This document shows, piece by piece, positions 36,001-47,676 of a stretch of DNA of 64,000 nucleotides. Position 1 is the first letter of the stretch. Each line of letters starts with the position of its first letter. The stretch comes from Glandiceps talaboti. Taxonomy: Eukaryota; Hemichordata; Enteropneusta; Spengelidae. The notes under the pieces were generated by a model, which saw nothing but the letters and a program-made list of their open reading frames with translations, ran no database searches and had not been told where the DNA came from. The position numbers and the translations under genes were made by a program. The stretch is from the NCBI RefSeq assembly GCF_964340395.1, contig NC_135559.1, positions 20,046,650 to 20,110,649 on the forward strand, given 5' to 3'.

Positions 36001-38300
36001 TAACACAACACAACACAATATGGAAATTATCAACACTAGATAATCTGTCACAGTGTCAGTGAACTCTGTCATTATCTGAACTTTTTGATTTCATGAACTC
36101 TTACATTATCTGAACTGTTCTCATAAATTGTTAATCTGCATTTTTTATTATTATTATATAACTGTTCTCATCCAAACCATTTGTTAATCTGAATTTGTTT
36201 GATTATCTGAACTTTTTGATTATCTGCATTGATTTATTACTTGTGCCCCTCACAGTCAAATAGAATATAATTATCTACATGTTTCTAATGAAAACTGAGA
36301 ATCCTGCCTCTAGCTGTTTATATACAATTACATCAAGATTTCTTCCTACCAAAGTCAAACAATCAAGTAAATAATAGAAATATTGGAGTATATGTTTTTG
36401 ATTAGATTGGCCCTAATTATTTCTCTGTTTCTCATAATAACATCTTAGAAAGGAAGGGGTTGGTCGGTTGGTTAATAATACCTTAGAAAGGAAGTTGTTG
36501 GTCGGTTGGTTAATAACACCTTAGAAAGGAAGGGGTTGGTCGGTTGGTTAATAACACCTTAGAAAGGAAGGGGTTGGTCGGTTGGTTAATAACACCTTAG
36601 AAAGGAAGGGCTTGGTCGGTTGGTTAATAACGCCTTAGAAAGGAAGGGGTTGGTTGGTTGGTTAATAACACCTTAGAAAGGAAGGGGTTGGTCAGTTTGT
36701 TAATAACACCTTAGAAAGGAAGGGCTTGGTCGGTTGGTTAATAACACCTTAGAAAGGAAGGGGTTGGTCGGTTGGTTAATAACACCTTAGAAAGGAAGGG
36801 GTTGGTCGGTTGGTTAATAACACCTTAGAAAGGAAGGGCTTGGTCGGTTGGTTAATAACACCTTAGAAAGGAAGGGGTTGGTCGGTTGGTTAATAACACC
36901 TTAGAAAGGAAGGGGTTGGTCGGTTGGTTAATAACACCTTAGAAAGGAAGGGCTTGGTCGGTTGGTTAATAACACCTTAGAAAGGAAGGGGTTGGTCGGT
37001 TGGTTAATAACAACTTAGAAAGGAAGGGTTGGTCAGTTTGTTCAACAACAGTGTTAAAAAATAAGTGTACATGTATGTGTACATAATAGTGATTTTCATT
37101 TCCTTATCATACTTTAATAGTCTGCATGACTTAGAAATAACAAAGTCAGATGGAAATACTGAACCATCGGTTTTAATATTAAAGTTCTGAATTTCAGCAA
37201 TAAACGATAATTTTTGCACAAAATACACGTGTGTGGAGTCACTATCTTACCATAACTGGCGTTGCAATTTTTTCTTATCCTGTCCTAGAGGGCATCTTTT
37301 TGTATTATTTTGCTCAATTAAAGAAATATTGGGTTGGTTGAATCACAAAAAAACCGCATAGAATTACATTGTGTATAGATTCATCCTTATCATGCTTACA
37401 ATCAGCTATCTATACAATAAATAACTTCTACTTGACACTCGTGTTCACATTACTTACCCTTTTATAAGAGTAAATAGGATTTCTGATTTTGTACAAATAT
37501 ATTCAACAGTTGGAGATCGGGTACCAATCTGTCTTCTCAAAACATTGTTGAAAATTTGTGCTACATCTTTCTTTGCCTATGAAAATAAACAAATAATAGT
37601 ACATTTACATATGGTTAGTAGATATTCCATCTGTTTTTCTGTATTTAAAGATATATTCAACAATACAGAAAATGAGATAAGGATATCTTTAAATTGAGTG
37701 AATCAGAATGGAATGGGTGACAGAGTTTGTCATGTTGTGGTTGGAGCTTGTGGTTACATTAGGGGAAACAAGGACAGAACTTTTATATTACTCCAACAAT
37801 TCATATACACAAACAAACTCCTGTCAGTGTCACCTGAAAGTTCATATGTACACAGATTCCTGTCACCAGACATGTGCATAAACTTGTCACCTGAAAGTTC
37901 ATATGTACACAGATTCCTGTCACCAGACATGTGCATAAACTTGTCACCTGAAAGTTCATATGTACACAGATTCCTGTCATCAGACATGTGCATAAACTTG
38001 TCACCTGAAAGTTCATATGTACACAGATTCCTGTCATCAGACATGTGCATAAACTTGTCACCTGAAAGTTCATATGTACACAGATTCCTGTCACCAGACA
38101 TGTGCATAAACTTCTGTCACCTGACAGCTCATATGTATTCACACATACCTGAACGTCAAACCTACAATGTATATGAACATGTACTTTAGTGCTCAGACAA
38201 ACTGATATCTTCCTTTTGTAAATGTGCCTAGAATTTCATTAAATTTTGTATTTCCCCAAATTTCAGTGTCCTACATGTAGACAAAAACCAGTTGTTTCTG

Positions 38301-38374
<74 letters not shown>

Positions 38375-39730
38375 TTTGACTCAACTTGTACATTATAGAT
38401 AACAATCTGAGTCATATCCTCACAGTCACAATCAAGAAAAGTACACACAGCATGAAATAAACACACTTTGAAATGACAAACCTCAAAATCGATTTTCTGT
38501 AGGTTCTCTATAAGGGAGAGTAGTAAGCCTGAGTTGTAGAATTCCTGTGCAAGTTGTGCTACTAGTTCAGCTTGTGGTTCTTGATCTCCTGTACCGTATA
38601 AGACATTCTTCATTGATATCAACGTCTTGGACACATCATCTGAAGCCTGCAATTGTCAATGTCACAGTGTATTTATATTACTACAAGTATTACTCAGACT
38701 AAGAGAAAACAGCTTCTAGTATTAAACTAATAAAAACTTACTCTCTGTAATATTTTTCTTGAGACTTTTTCACAGGATGGAATAACTACCAACCACCTCC
38801 TTGGTTGCTGAGACTAGGAAGGATGTGTTTCCTATCTTGTACTGCTTTGACATTAAACTTATTAATCATCAAATTAATAACTGAGGCTAGCAACTGCTTT
38901 GTGCCATTTCGAAAGTTACAGAGTGAGCTAAGAAGTAAAATGTTAGTTTATTTTCAATCAAAAGACATTAGAATGGAGCTCAAGTTCCCACTACATTACA
39001 ATGTAGTACATGTAACCTTGCTCTTGAGTTCAATGAATTCAATACTAAGAAGATTTATTGTTTTCTAAGATATATTATTCTGTAAGATAAAGACTTTCTT
39101 GCCACGCTATCACATCAGCAAGCGCTCATGGTTAAGAGGTCTGATAGGGCTTCACAATACAACATATCTTACGTCTACGGAACGACACAACATATCTTAC
39201 AGTCTAAAGATGTTTTGGACATTGAATGAGAACTGTTTATCTCTGCATAGTCAATTTATGAGATAATATACACTATCACACATGTCCCAGTGATTACTTG
39301 CAGTGCCTATGGATACTAGAAGTGGTATTACATATTGTATGCAAATGATATGCAAATGAGTGTATGATCATTTCTTGCAAACAAATCATGTCTTATGATT
39401 TTGGATGGAAATCTGCTATTTCAGATAAATATAAACTATGTTCTAATAATAACAAAATCCCATGCTGTGTGAGTTCTAGTCTTGGTGATACTCTAGGGTA
39501 TTTGCACTCATGCATGTAGTGTTTTCTGCTGAGAACAGCATACAAACTCATCCAAATACCCTGAGTAACACCATGCACAATTGCACTCATGCATCATGGG
39601 GTTCTGTCATAGTCCTCACCTTTTCAACTTTTTTGTCTGTGACATTTTCCTTCTCTAAGACGGCCACAGCCTCCTTCAGGATCTTCACCAACTCTGCAGG
39701 AGTCTTGGGTGACTTGCCAAACAGAGGCAT
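32888..39730 (-). CDS. CAB39: CAB39 / MO25, scaffold of the LKB1-STRAD complex
   Basis: Seven coding exons join without a break: 39620-39730, 38482-38646, 37458-37576, 35822-35990, 34841-34966, 33617-33760 and 32888-33064, giving 336 residues (human CAB39 has 341). All introns are GT-AG with GTAAGT-like donors. The protein starts [16 protein letters not shown] and has family hallmarks such as [79 protein letters not shown] and [16 protein letters not shown]25 proteins are helical-repeat (armadillo-like) scaffolds. They lock the pseudokinase STRAD in an active form and so activate LKB1, upstream of AMPK family kinases; they also stimulate MST/SPAK-type kinases. A non-coding 5' exon is possible: AGAGTTCAG lies just before the ATG exon. 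Confidence 0.97.
33617..33760 (-). CDS. CAB39: CAB39 coding exon 6
   Basis: 144 nt, 48 codons, phase 0. It encodes [20 protein letters not shown] through [12 protein letters not shown], the C-terminal helical repeats that in known structures form the pocket for the STRAD C-terminal WEF motif. Confidence 0.95.
34222..34740. repeat. ~15 bp minisatellite in CAB39 intron 5
   Basis: Units around TTTGAGGGCACTAG and TTTGAGGTCACAAG recur. On the plus strand the 15-bp period yields five-residue repeats (GTSFE, GTNFE), which mimic pentapeptide-repeat proteins. It is intronic and opposite to the gene strand. Confidence 0.8.
34841..34966 (-). CDS. CAB39: CAB39 coding exon 5
   Basis: 126 nt, 42 codons, phase 0. 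It encodes [15 protein letters not shown] through VTRRQSLK and has a GTAAGC donor. Confidence 0.95.
35085..35427 (-). mobile_element. tRNA-derived SINE in CAB39 intron 4
   Basis: On the minus strand an A-box-like TGGTTAGAGTGG (35398-35409) and a B-box-like GGTTCAAGCC (35371-35380) have tRNA-like spacing. They are followed by an unrelated body and a 3' end of ATTATTATT at 35085. This is the layout of a tRNA-derived SINE, in the same orientation as CAB39. Confidence 0.6.
35822..35990 (-). CDS. CAB39: CAB39 coding exon 4
   Basis: 169 nt. The first base completes the glycine codon, followed by 56 codons from [11 protein letters not shown] to SDAFATFK. The acceptor is TAACAG and the donor GTATAT. 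Confidence 0.95.
36433..37046. repeat. 38 bp minisatellite in CAB39 intron 3, about 16 copies
   Basis: The unit contains ACACCTTAGAAAGGAAGGGG then TTGGTCGGTTGGTTAATA. A GGGC variant recurs about every third unit across the middle of the array, giving a higher-order period of about 114 bp. Confidence 0.95.
37458..37576 (-). CDS. CAB39: CAB39 coding exon 3
   Basis: 119 nt, ending with two bases of a glycine codon (phase 2 out, GTAAGT donor). It encodes [18 protein letters not shown] and the TVEYICTK segment, one of the best conserved parts of the family. Confidence 0.95.
37826..38118. repeat. 57 bp minisatellite in CAB39 intron 2, about five copies
   Basis: The unit runs from AGTTCATATGTACACAGATT through CACCAGACATGTGCATAAAC to TTGTCACCTGAA. 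Because 57 is a multiple of three, three frames stay open as 19-residue repeats. These are not evidence for a gene. Confidence 0.95.
38305..38372. repeat. (GT)n microsatellite in CAB39 intron 2
   Basis: An uninterrupted run of about 34 GT dinucleotides, roughly 110 bp downstream of the exon 2 donor in transcription sense. Confidence 0.97.
38482..38646 (-). CDS. CAB39: CAB39 coding exon 2
   Basis: 165 nt, 55 codons, phase 0 in and out, preceded by AATTGCAG and followed by GTTTGT, a weaker donor than the others. It encodes the [14 protein letters not shown] to LQKIDFE part of the N-terminal helices. Confidence 0.95.
39078..39206. mobile_element. Fold-back element related to 28611-28705, CAB39 intron 1
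   Basis: ATTCTGTAAGATA at the left and TATCTTACAGTCTA at the right are inverted. A second inner CATATCTTACG copy suggests nested or rearranged arms. Confidence 0.5.
39297..39613. mobile_element. Dispersed element, copy 1, CAB39 intron 1
   Basis: Related over about 320 bp to 60900-61252. Shared stretches include TTTCAGATAAA, TAATAATAAC and TATTTGCACTC, plus TGTTTTCTGCTG and CATGGGGTTCTGTCATA. Inner inverted repeats (AACAAAATCCCATG against CATGGGGTTCTG) make it a MITE candidate. It ends within about ten bases of the exon 1 splice donor. Confidence 0.6.
39620..39730 (-). CDS. CAB39: CAB39 coding exon 1 (start codon)
   Basis: 111 nt, 37 codons, phase 0 out. The ATG at 39728-39730 opens [16 protein letters not shown], the conserved MO25 N terminus, and the exon ends DKKVEK before GTGAGG. 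A dispersed element begins within about ten bases of this donor. Confidence 0.95.
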
Positions 39731-40074
39731 TGTAATCTGAACTCTCTTGATCTCAACTTATATCAGGAGTTTACATGTAGTTAACAACTTCCCACAACTG
39801 GTAAGAAATAAATGGAGAAACAAGATGATTTAGTCTAGATGCAGGTACATTACAGAGCCAGTGATATCTTGTGACGTGGTAACAGGACATGAAGTCTTTC
39901 TCCTTATTTGTGAAACTCCAATTTCAGTATTGTCCCAAAACTACAGTGTAAGTCACAAGGACCTACACATACAGCCTTTCTTTTTTACCACAATGTTCCT
40001 TTCATTTTTTGAAACAGAAATTTCAGTGTTATACCCTAATCTGTACACATCGTAATGCTACATTTGTAGGATGT

Positions 40075-40252
40075 ACATGTATGTGGGGTATTGTGTGAGT
40101 GTAAGTGTCTTGTATGTGGGATATTGTGTGAGTGTACAAGAAACTTACACTCACACAATATCCCACGTACAAGACAGTTACACTCACACAATATCCCACG
40201 TACAAGACAGTTACACTCACACAATATCCCACGTACAAGATAGTTGCACTCA
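40075..40252. repeat. Inverted and tandem repeat (GTGTGAGTGTA / TACACTCACAC)
   Basis: Two units containing GGGATATTGTGTGAGTGTA are followed by three inverted units containing TTACACTCACACAATATCCC with a CGTACAAGACAG spacer. The RNA could fold into a long hairpin. A related fragment (TATCCCACATACGAGATACT) lies near 40725. Confidence 0.8.
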
Positions 40253-40319
40253 CACATTTGAGAGGTTTAGGTGTGTGTATCTACATGTGTTCTATAAGTG
40301 TAGCATCATAGTCACGTGA

Positions 40320-41660
40320 TTCAAAACAACCCATGCATCCTGTATCAGACAATGCTACATCAAAATGGCAGTGTACACATAACTGTAAATATGTGTTGTC
40401 ATTGTTCTGCTATTAAATGTCATATTTTTTTACATCAAAATTCGGAAGCATAACTGTTAACTAATTGTTTGGTTTTTCGTTTGGGTAGTTCTGGAAAAAA
40501 TGGCAAAAATACAGACAGTGTTTAGAAAACAAAGTAATGTGTGGCCTTCGACCTGGGATCAGGACAGATGTCAATGCATGTGTGCACATTCCACTGTTTT
40601 TCATGTTTGTGTTCTCAACGTGTAACTAAACACAATTTTGTATGCGTCATCGAGGTACACCTGCTCGATAATGTTCCCATACATGTATACATTCTAACAT
40701 GTACATGTATCTAAACCCCTCTACTATCCCACATACGAGATACTAGCACTCACAAAGCCAAGGGGTTCTATTATATTATCAAAAATATTATACAAGTATG
40801 TCTTTCCACTCTCACTAAGTTGACAAGAAATGATAAGACATCTGAGACTAGATTTAATAATACATGTCTACATGCACACAGAGTTAAGGATTTCTAGACA
40901 CTCCCTGCAACCACAACAATTTTATGTATGCCCACACTGGATCTTTATTCCCTTTAATATAAACTACATATACATGTATATACAACACATATGTATGCAT
41001 GTATGTATTATTTAGTAGTGGTTGTGAAAAGTGTTACAGATATCTATAAGGCTCTGGGGATACTAGTATGTGTTTCAGGAAGTTTGTATTCAGTAATTGT
41101 ATTCAGGTGTCTCTGTATAAAATCCTTATCTAGGAAATACATGTATCAATCTGCTGCATTAATAATACATATATGCCATGATTATTCTCAATCATCAGTT
41201 ACTACACTATACAAATGTAATGACAACTTTTCCAAACTGCTTATAAATTCAACATCACGAGATGTCTTCATCACATACAAACATGTCTGTATACATGTAT
41301 ATATATGTTAGTCTCATGAATAAAAATATGTACAAATGGAACCTTTTACAATCGTAATGAAAATTTTTCCCATTAATAATAATAATATCATTATATCATT
41401 ATATTACTTAATAAAATGTCTATATTGATGTTTTTCCCTTCTCCTTTTGTCAGTTTTTTTTTTTGCTGTACTTTCTATTGCTTGTGTTTATCTAAAAGTA
41501 AAAACCAAGAAATACATAGTTACATAATACATATGCTAACATCTATGCATCCCAGTATCTTGGAATCAATTACAAATATATTATATTTAATGCAATTATA
41601 TCAACTTTGCAAGTTACAGGTTAATATATTTGAAATCATGAAATCTGCATTCATCACATA
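40320..41660. other. No gene seen
   Basis: AT-rich with many ATG-TAC palindromes and no supported exon. Confidence 0.4.
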
Positions 41661-41667
41661 CATGTAA

Positions 41668-42235
41668 AGTACAGTACAGTATAGTACAGTGCAGTACAGT
41701 ACAGTACAGTACAGTACGGTACAGTACAGTACAGTACAGTACAGTACAGTACAGTACGGTACAGTACAGTACAGTACAGTACGGTACAGTACAGTACGGT
41801 ACAGTACAGTACAGTACAGTACAGTACAGTACAGTACAGTACAGTGCAGTACAGTACAGTACAGTACAGTACGGTACAGTACAGTACAGTACAGTACAGT
41901 ACAGTACAGTACGGTACAGTACAGTACAGTACGGTACAGTACAGTACAGTACAGTACAGTGCAGTACAGTACAGTACAGTACAGTACGGTACAGTACAGT
42001 ACAGTACAGTACGGTACAGTACGGTACGGTACAGTACAGTACAGTACAGTACAGTACAGTACGGTACGGTACAGTACAGTACAGTACGGTACAGTACAGT
42101 ACAGTATAGTACAGTACGGTACAGTACAGTACGGTACAGTACAGTACAGTACAGTACAGTACAGTACAGTACAGTACAGTACGGTACAGTACAGTACAGT
42201 ACGGTACAGTACAGTACAGTATAGTACAGTACATG
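41668..42235. repeat. (ACAGT)n pentanucleotide microsatellite, ~565 bp
   Basis: More than 110 ACAGT units, with scattered ACGGT, GCAGT and ATAGT variants. The unit lacks stops in several frames on both strands, so long open frames of Tyr-Ser-Thr-Val-Gln or Tyr-Cys-Thr-Val-Leu repeats appear. They are artefacts. Confidence 0.98.
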
Positions 42236-42239
42236 TATG

Positions 42240-43540
42240 TTTTTGTGTTTTCCATTATAATGAAATTGTATACATACAACTTGTACATTGTACATCAATG
42301 TCAACACTGCCTAAATTAGCTTTCAGTTTTTAATGAAACGTTACACCAAGACACACAGCTTGTCTTCAGTACTATATATTGTAATATGAATTCTTTAATG
42401 TCAGCATGCAAACCTTTCAATAAATTGTCACTGTACACCAGACACTTAACACTAATGAAAGTCTACATGTTGTTGACGTCAGGCCTTGTGATCTAAATGG
42501 AAGTCTGTCATATATACTGTAAGTTGGATAGTGTTATACAATCTTTTACACTTCTATGTCTACATCTACTCTTTGTACATGATTCATGTCTTACAACTGT
42601 TCAAACAAAGACAGACACATCTTGGGCAAAGATCAGTAAAATCAATTTTAATCAAACGTGGTATGCATTCCTTTTAAACCTACAATTTGATAATAATGTG
42701 GACTGTTTACTCTACATGTAGGTACATGTATATGACCCTGTCTATATTATATTCAGATTATTTATCTCACAGTTATGTTAAAAATGGACAATAACATGTA
42801 TCCTAAATTTTTTAAAGAACAAGCCAAGCGACTTGGTTATATGGTTTGACAATTGTCGTTTTGTCAGTATGTTGAACAAGATCGTCAGACCTAAAATTTT
42901 ACACTCTGTTCACCAGCCAGGCTCTAATTCAATTACCGTACATGTTAAGATTTAGTTAAAATTACAGAAAAATGAATATTTTCTGTAACTATTTAATTTT
43001 ATTCAAATTTAAGTGTCCAACATGTTACTTGTTAGTAAAGAGGTTAAAATATATGTAACAAACATTTATCAATGTCATGTATATATTAACGCTTTTTTTA
43101 AAATTATGTTACGATACATGTATTGATAAATTAAACACATTAAAATCTAACTGCGTTCCTCACAATTTTTTTTACTGAACTGAGGTACAATGTACAATGT
43201 ATGGAAATCTATGAATGTGTTACCATACCAGATTTATCCCTCTGTTACTAGTGTTAGTGCCAGAGTTACCCCACCAGCAAGAATGACCAGATTCCCTCCT
43301 CAGCTCCCAAAGTTCACAACCTTAGTTGACACACTGTCAGTGCATCAAATTTATCAACTTTTTTTAGAACACTTTATTATAATACAAACATGTATGCATA
43401 GGATAGTTGACACAGCTGATGAATGCAATGACTCATATCAGATTGACAGTGGTAGATTATAAGTATCACATCTGTACTAAACATATTCTCCTTGAGTTAC
43501 ATGTACATGTAATATTACAACATGTACCACCATGCAGCAC
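42240..43540. other. No gene seen
   Basis: No exon signal or recognisable protein sequence; no repeat beyond short AT runs. Confidence 0.4.
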
Positions 43541-43549
43541 TGCAGGGAA

Positions 43550-43910
43550 ATATGATACCCAAGGACTCCTGCTACATTTGTACTGTTGTCTGCCACATTT
43601 AATGTGCATTTTCAAAATCCCTATGTCATAATATAGCCTTCCATACCTACATAAATTTTTACCACTGACAAATATGGAACACAAGGACTCCAGCTACTGT
43701 TGCCAGCAAATTCACAATGCATTTCAAAATTTCAAAACCCTCCATACATTAATAATCACCATAGACACATATGAACACAAGGACTCAGTTACAGTAACAA
43801 CTGAGTTGTCAGCAAATTGACAGAATCTGATGCATTTCAAAACCCTTAGTCACATAATCTTTGATATGTACTAATAATCACACAGATAAATATGATATCT
43901 TGAATTATAC
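43550..43910. repeat. Degenerate ~110-120 bp tandem repeat, about three copies
   Basis: AAGGACTCCAGCTAC, GCATTTCAAAACCCT and CATAATC-type stretches recur with heavy drift. Confidence 0.55.
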
Positions 43911-43914
43911 TCAA

Positions 43915-44690
43915 TGCCAGGTCACACAAATTCAGATTAATAAATATGGCTTCTTTCATTTCTGAAGTGGCTCTGTTTAGAATAAAGAGGCAACTTTTAA
44001 ATGATATCACAATATATTACAATAGTATAGTTGAATATAAACAAACATATCAATGTTCATATGCTGAATAAACCAATTTCTGGCATAAGTATTAAGATCA
44101 AGTGAAGGGTGGAGAGGTGGAGGGTCGAGGGTAAGACCTTTATAGACTTATGCATGGATACTACCAATCCTTGTGTTATCAAGTTATCATCCAGTTTATT
44201 GCACTCAGTGATTGTTTTTAGGAAGAACTGAGTTCATGGTATATCATGCCATGTCTGTGTTAAACTCCAAGTAGGGTATTTGAAAGCAGCAAGTTATTTG
44301 TTACTTTTCAGAGTTTTCCACCAGGTTGTACCCAAAAGACTTGTCTTAGTGTTACTAATTTCAAGTAGCTTGCCACACCAAAAAACATCCTTTTCTGGTG
44401 TGGAAAGCTTCTTGAGGTACATGTAGTAACACAAAGACAAGTCTCTGGACTAACTGTGTTCTTGTTGTTCTGGTAGTTTTCAAAGTTTCTTGGATTAATT
44501 GTGCACTTGGATCTTTGTGGTATGAGATATGTATCCAATTGTAGGTGATATCAGACCCTGACCAACTTACAACAAGAGTATACATGTACATTTGTACTTG
44601 GCAAATGTGAGTTCTCTTCTCTGTTCTTGTAGTGGTTAGATGTTGTTTTGTTTCAACATTTTGTAATGCAAACCTGGTTCTCTTGATCTG
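43915..44690. other. No gene seen
   Basis: No exon signal, repeat or recognisable protein sequence was found here. Confidence 0.35.
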
Positions 44691-44696
44691 TTGATG

Positions 44697-45346
44697 AAAG
44701 AAACCCTACAAGTATGTGACTGTTATGGTCTGAGTGAAACCTTACAAGTACATGTATGTGAACTCAGTGATATTGTCTGAGTGAAACCCTACAAAAAAGT
44801 GAACTGCTATGGTCTGAGTGAAACCCTACAAGTATGTGAACTGCTACAGGTCATGGGTGAAACCCTAGTACAAGTATGTGAACTGCTATGGTCTGAGTGA
44901 AACCCTACAGGTTTGTGAACTGCTATGGTCTGAGTATGTGAACTGCTATGGTCTGAGTGAAACCCTACAAGTTTGTGAACTACTACATGTCATGGGTGAA
45001 ACCCCAAAAGTATGTGCACTGCTATGGTCTGAGTGAAACCCCACAAGTATGTGCACTGCTATGGTCTGAGTGAGACCCTACAAGTATGTGCACTGCTATG
45101 GTCTGAGTGAAACCCCACAAGTATGTGCACTGCTATGGTCTGAGTATGTGAACTGCTATGGTCTGAGTGAAACCCCAGAAGTATGTGCACTGCTATGGTC
45201 TGAGTATGTGAACTGCTATGGTCTGAGTGAAACCCCACAAGTATGTGAACTGCTATGGTCTGAGTGAAACCCTACAAGTCTGTGAACTACTACATGTCAT
45301 CGGTGAAACCCTGCAAGTATGTGACTGCTACAGGTCATGGGTCACT
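44697..45346. repeat. ~37 bp minisatellite (TGCTATGGTCTGAGTGAAAC)
   Basis: Units contain GTATGTGAACTGCTATGGTC then TGAGTGAAACCCTACAA. Some units are shortened, and a TACAGGTCATGGGTGAAACC variant also occurs. About 17 units. Confidence 0.92.
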
Positions 45347-45840
45347 AGTACTTCTATTTTTTATTTTATTTTTTTACATAGAACAATAAACTTGACAAGC
45401 ATTGTTTTAATATTTTAAAATAATGACCTTACTTTAAAACTTGTGAAATACATAAATTACCAGATACTGTATTTGTGTAATTTGAGCTTTACTCGATAAC
45501 TACCACACACTGGTGAATATAACAGTACAACTTATAAAATATTACCAAACACCTTGTACACGCCCAATGATTTCCTATGAACACTACAGGTATGCACATA
45601 CTGGTATACTAATTAATATGAAATACTGTAACACAGTACAAACTCATGTGAGTTCTCTACATGATGTACAATGCAATACACATCACATATATGTGTAATT
45701 ACCACTCATTATTTTGTCATTAACAAACACTTTTCCCAAAATTGGAGACATGCAGACTGCCAGGAATTGCTGAGACACTTTTAGTACGGTATGTACAATG
45801 TATCTCTGTGGACTGGTGTTACATTGGACACTAACTGACG

Positions 45841-46052
45841 TGTCTACTCTGTGATTTTGCTTTGCTCCTTACTAACTACTAGTGACAGTATCAACATGAT
45901 GAAGCCATTGTTGTGGTTTGAAAATATGCACTAAACCTGACTGGGTTAAATGCAGGGTGTGATAACATTATGTTGACAGGTTGACACTCTGTCACTAAGC
46001 ATCATCATATAAGTGGTTAGTGAAGCAAAATCACAGATCGAGATTTAGACAA
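45841..46052. mobile_element. Fold-back element (~210 bp)
   Basis: CTGTGATTTTGCTT near the left end and AAGCAAAATCACAG near the right end are inverted; ACTAGTGACAG and CTGTCACTAAG pair further inside. The outer ends GTCTA and TAGAC also match. No coding capacity. Confidence 0.6.
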
Positions 46053-46944
46053 GCTATTCTAAATCTGACCTCTTCCTGGTAACAGCTGGACTTGACAAAT
46101 CAGTGTACCGTTTTATCCACTACATGTATAATTTATTGATTTTAAAATAATACATAAATAATTAAAGACTTATTATTACAGGAGTCACCATATGACATGC
46201 AAAGATAATGACATGTTACCAAATTTTTCAAACATGTGACCCCCCTTAATTAAAAATTGTGTACATGTGTATGGGTTTTATTTTAAAACACACAACATTA
46301 TCCCGTGTTCTATTTTAAAACACACAACATTTTCCTGTGTTCAATTTTAAAACACAGGTAACTGTTGTTTCGGATTTGTGCAATGTACAAACTTTACAAA
46401 AAATGAAGAAGTCAATTTCTGTTTTTCAGAAGACAACATTCAGTGGATGGTGAATTGGCATTTCATTTACAAATCTACATGGTTCTATGATTGCTTCTTT
46501 CCCCAATTAACTTGTTAAAAATTCATAGATTATTATATATATAATAATACCAGCAATAATTAAAACTCCCAAAGAACATGACCATGAACCAATATACATG
46601 TAGATAGTGCTGCAGCTACACTACACTTCCTCTATATTGAAAATGTCCATCTTAGACTGTTAGTTACCCTAGTATTAAGGTCATGTGGTTATTACACAGG
46701 ATACAATTTCCAATTTCCATACGGTGACTATAAATGTTTAACTATATAAATTTTGTATTAATGACAAGATCAGTATCATGAACATTCCAAAGGCTTGTAA
46801 ATCACTACTACATACAAGTAGTTCTGTATAATATACAATGTATGTCTGTCCATAAATGTTGGCATTATACGTTAGTCTACTTCATGTTAGAAAAGACTGA
46901 CATGTACTTTGTAATAGATATATGTAGCTGCATGTAGCTTACGT

Positions 46945-47223
46945 ACAACTAGAGGGCATTCGATAGAGCCCATACCTCCACTATTGCTGACCAGTTTTTC
47001 AGTTTAATATGCAATTCAAAAACCAAAGAAGGTTGCCCTCAAGGGTAGGTGCTCAATAACTGATGCTAATAATGTCATGGCTTTACTAAAATCCAGATCT
47101 GCAATCGTACCGTCTACCAAAATCTAACCAATTAGACCCTGTTTTGTAAGTGTGAGGCAATCTTCCCACAAATTTTCATCCAATCCATCAGTATTTTTTT
47201 TAACATCCAACTAACTAACAAAC

Positions 47224-47282
<59 letters not shown>

Positions 47283-47357
47283 GCCAGACAGACAGCAAAA
47301 CAAAGTGGAATGCAAACATATTTTTATCCAACTCTAGTCTAGGGAGGTAACAGTGCT
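46945..47357. repeat. Dispersed element with internal CAGA run
   Basis: Starts near CTAGAGGGCATTCGATAG and ends near CTAGTCTAGGGAGGTAAC. It contains AAATTTTCATCCAATCCATC, a CAACTAACTAACAAACAGA lead-in and a (CAGA)n run at about 47224-47293. This order (CATCCAA-type box, AACAAACAGACAGACAG run, closing GGAGGTAA) is a common dispersed repeat type in aquatic invertebrates. The family name is not known to me. Confidence 0.5.
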
Positions 47358-47676
47358 TATTATAATATTACATATATGGTACTTTCAATGAGAACAAGGC
47401 CATGCGATCTCCCATTGGGTGATTTAAGTACTACATCTTACAATGTGGTGATTACAATATGCTGAACAAAAAAATACAGCATACATACTCTGGTCCTTCA
47501 ATGTCATGACAATGCGCATCTACATGTACATGTACAAAAATATATGCCACAACAACAACACGTGTCTACGTCACTGGTTCTGCTATGTTCGATATATGAG
47601 TCAAAACGTTCAAAACTGCAATACATGTACTTTCCCCAATTTTTCTTTTACATTACTGGCACTGATATAATTATAT

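Noticed and set aside
37698-38189. Repeat-protein genes on both strands near 37.7-38.2 kb
   Set aside because: A 57-bp minisatellite keeps three frames open at once; it lies in an intron of CAB39.
41614-42333. Long Tyr-Thr-Val repeat proteins
   Set aside because: Produced by the ACAGT pentanucleotide run, open in several frames on both strands.
44990-45420. Open frames with CYGLSETPQV repeats
   Set aside because: They follow the 37-bp minisatellite; 37 is not a multiple of three, and the frames survive only by unit loss.
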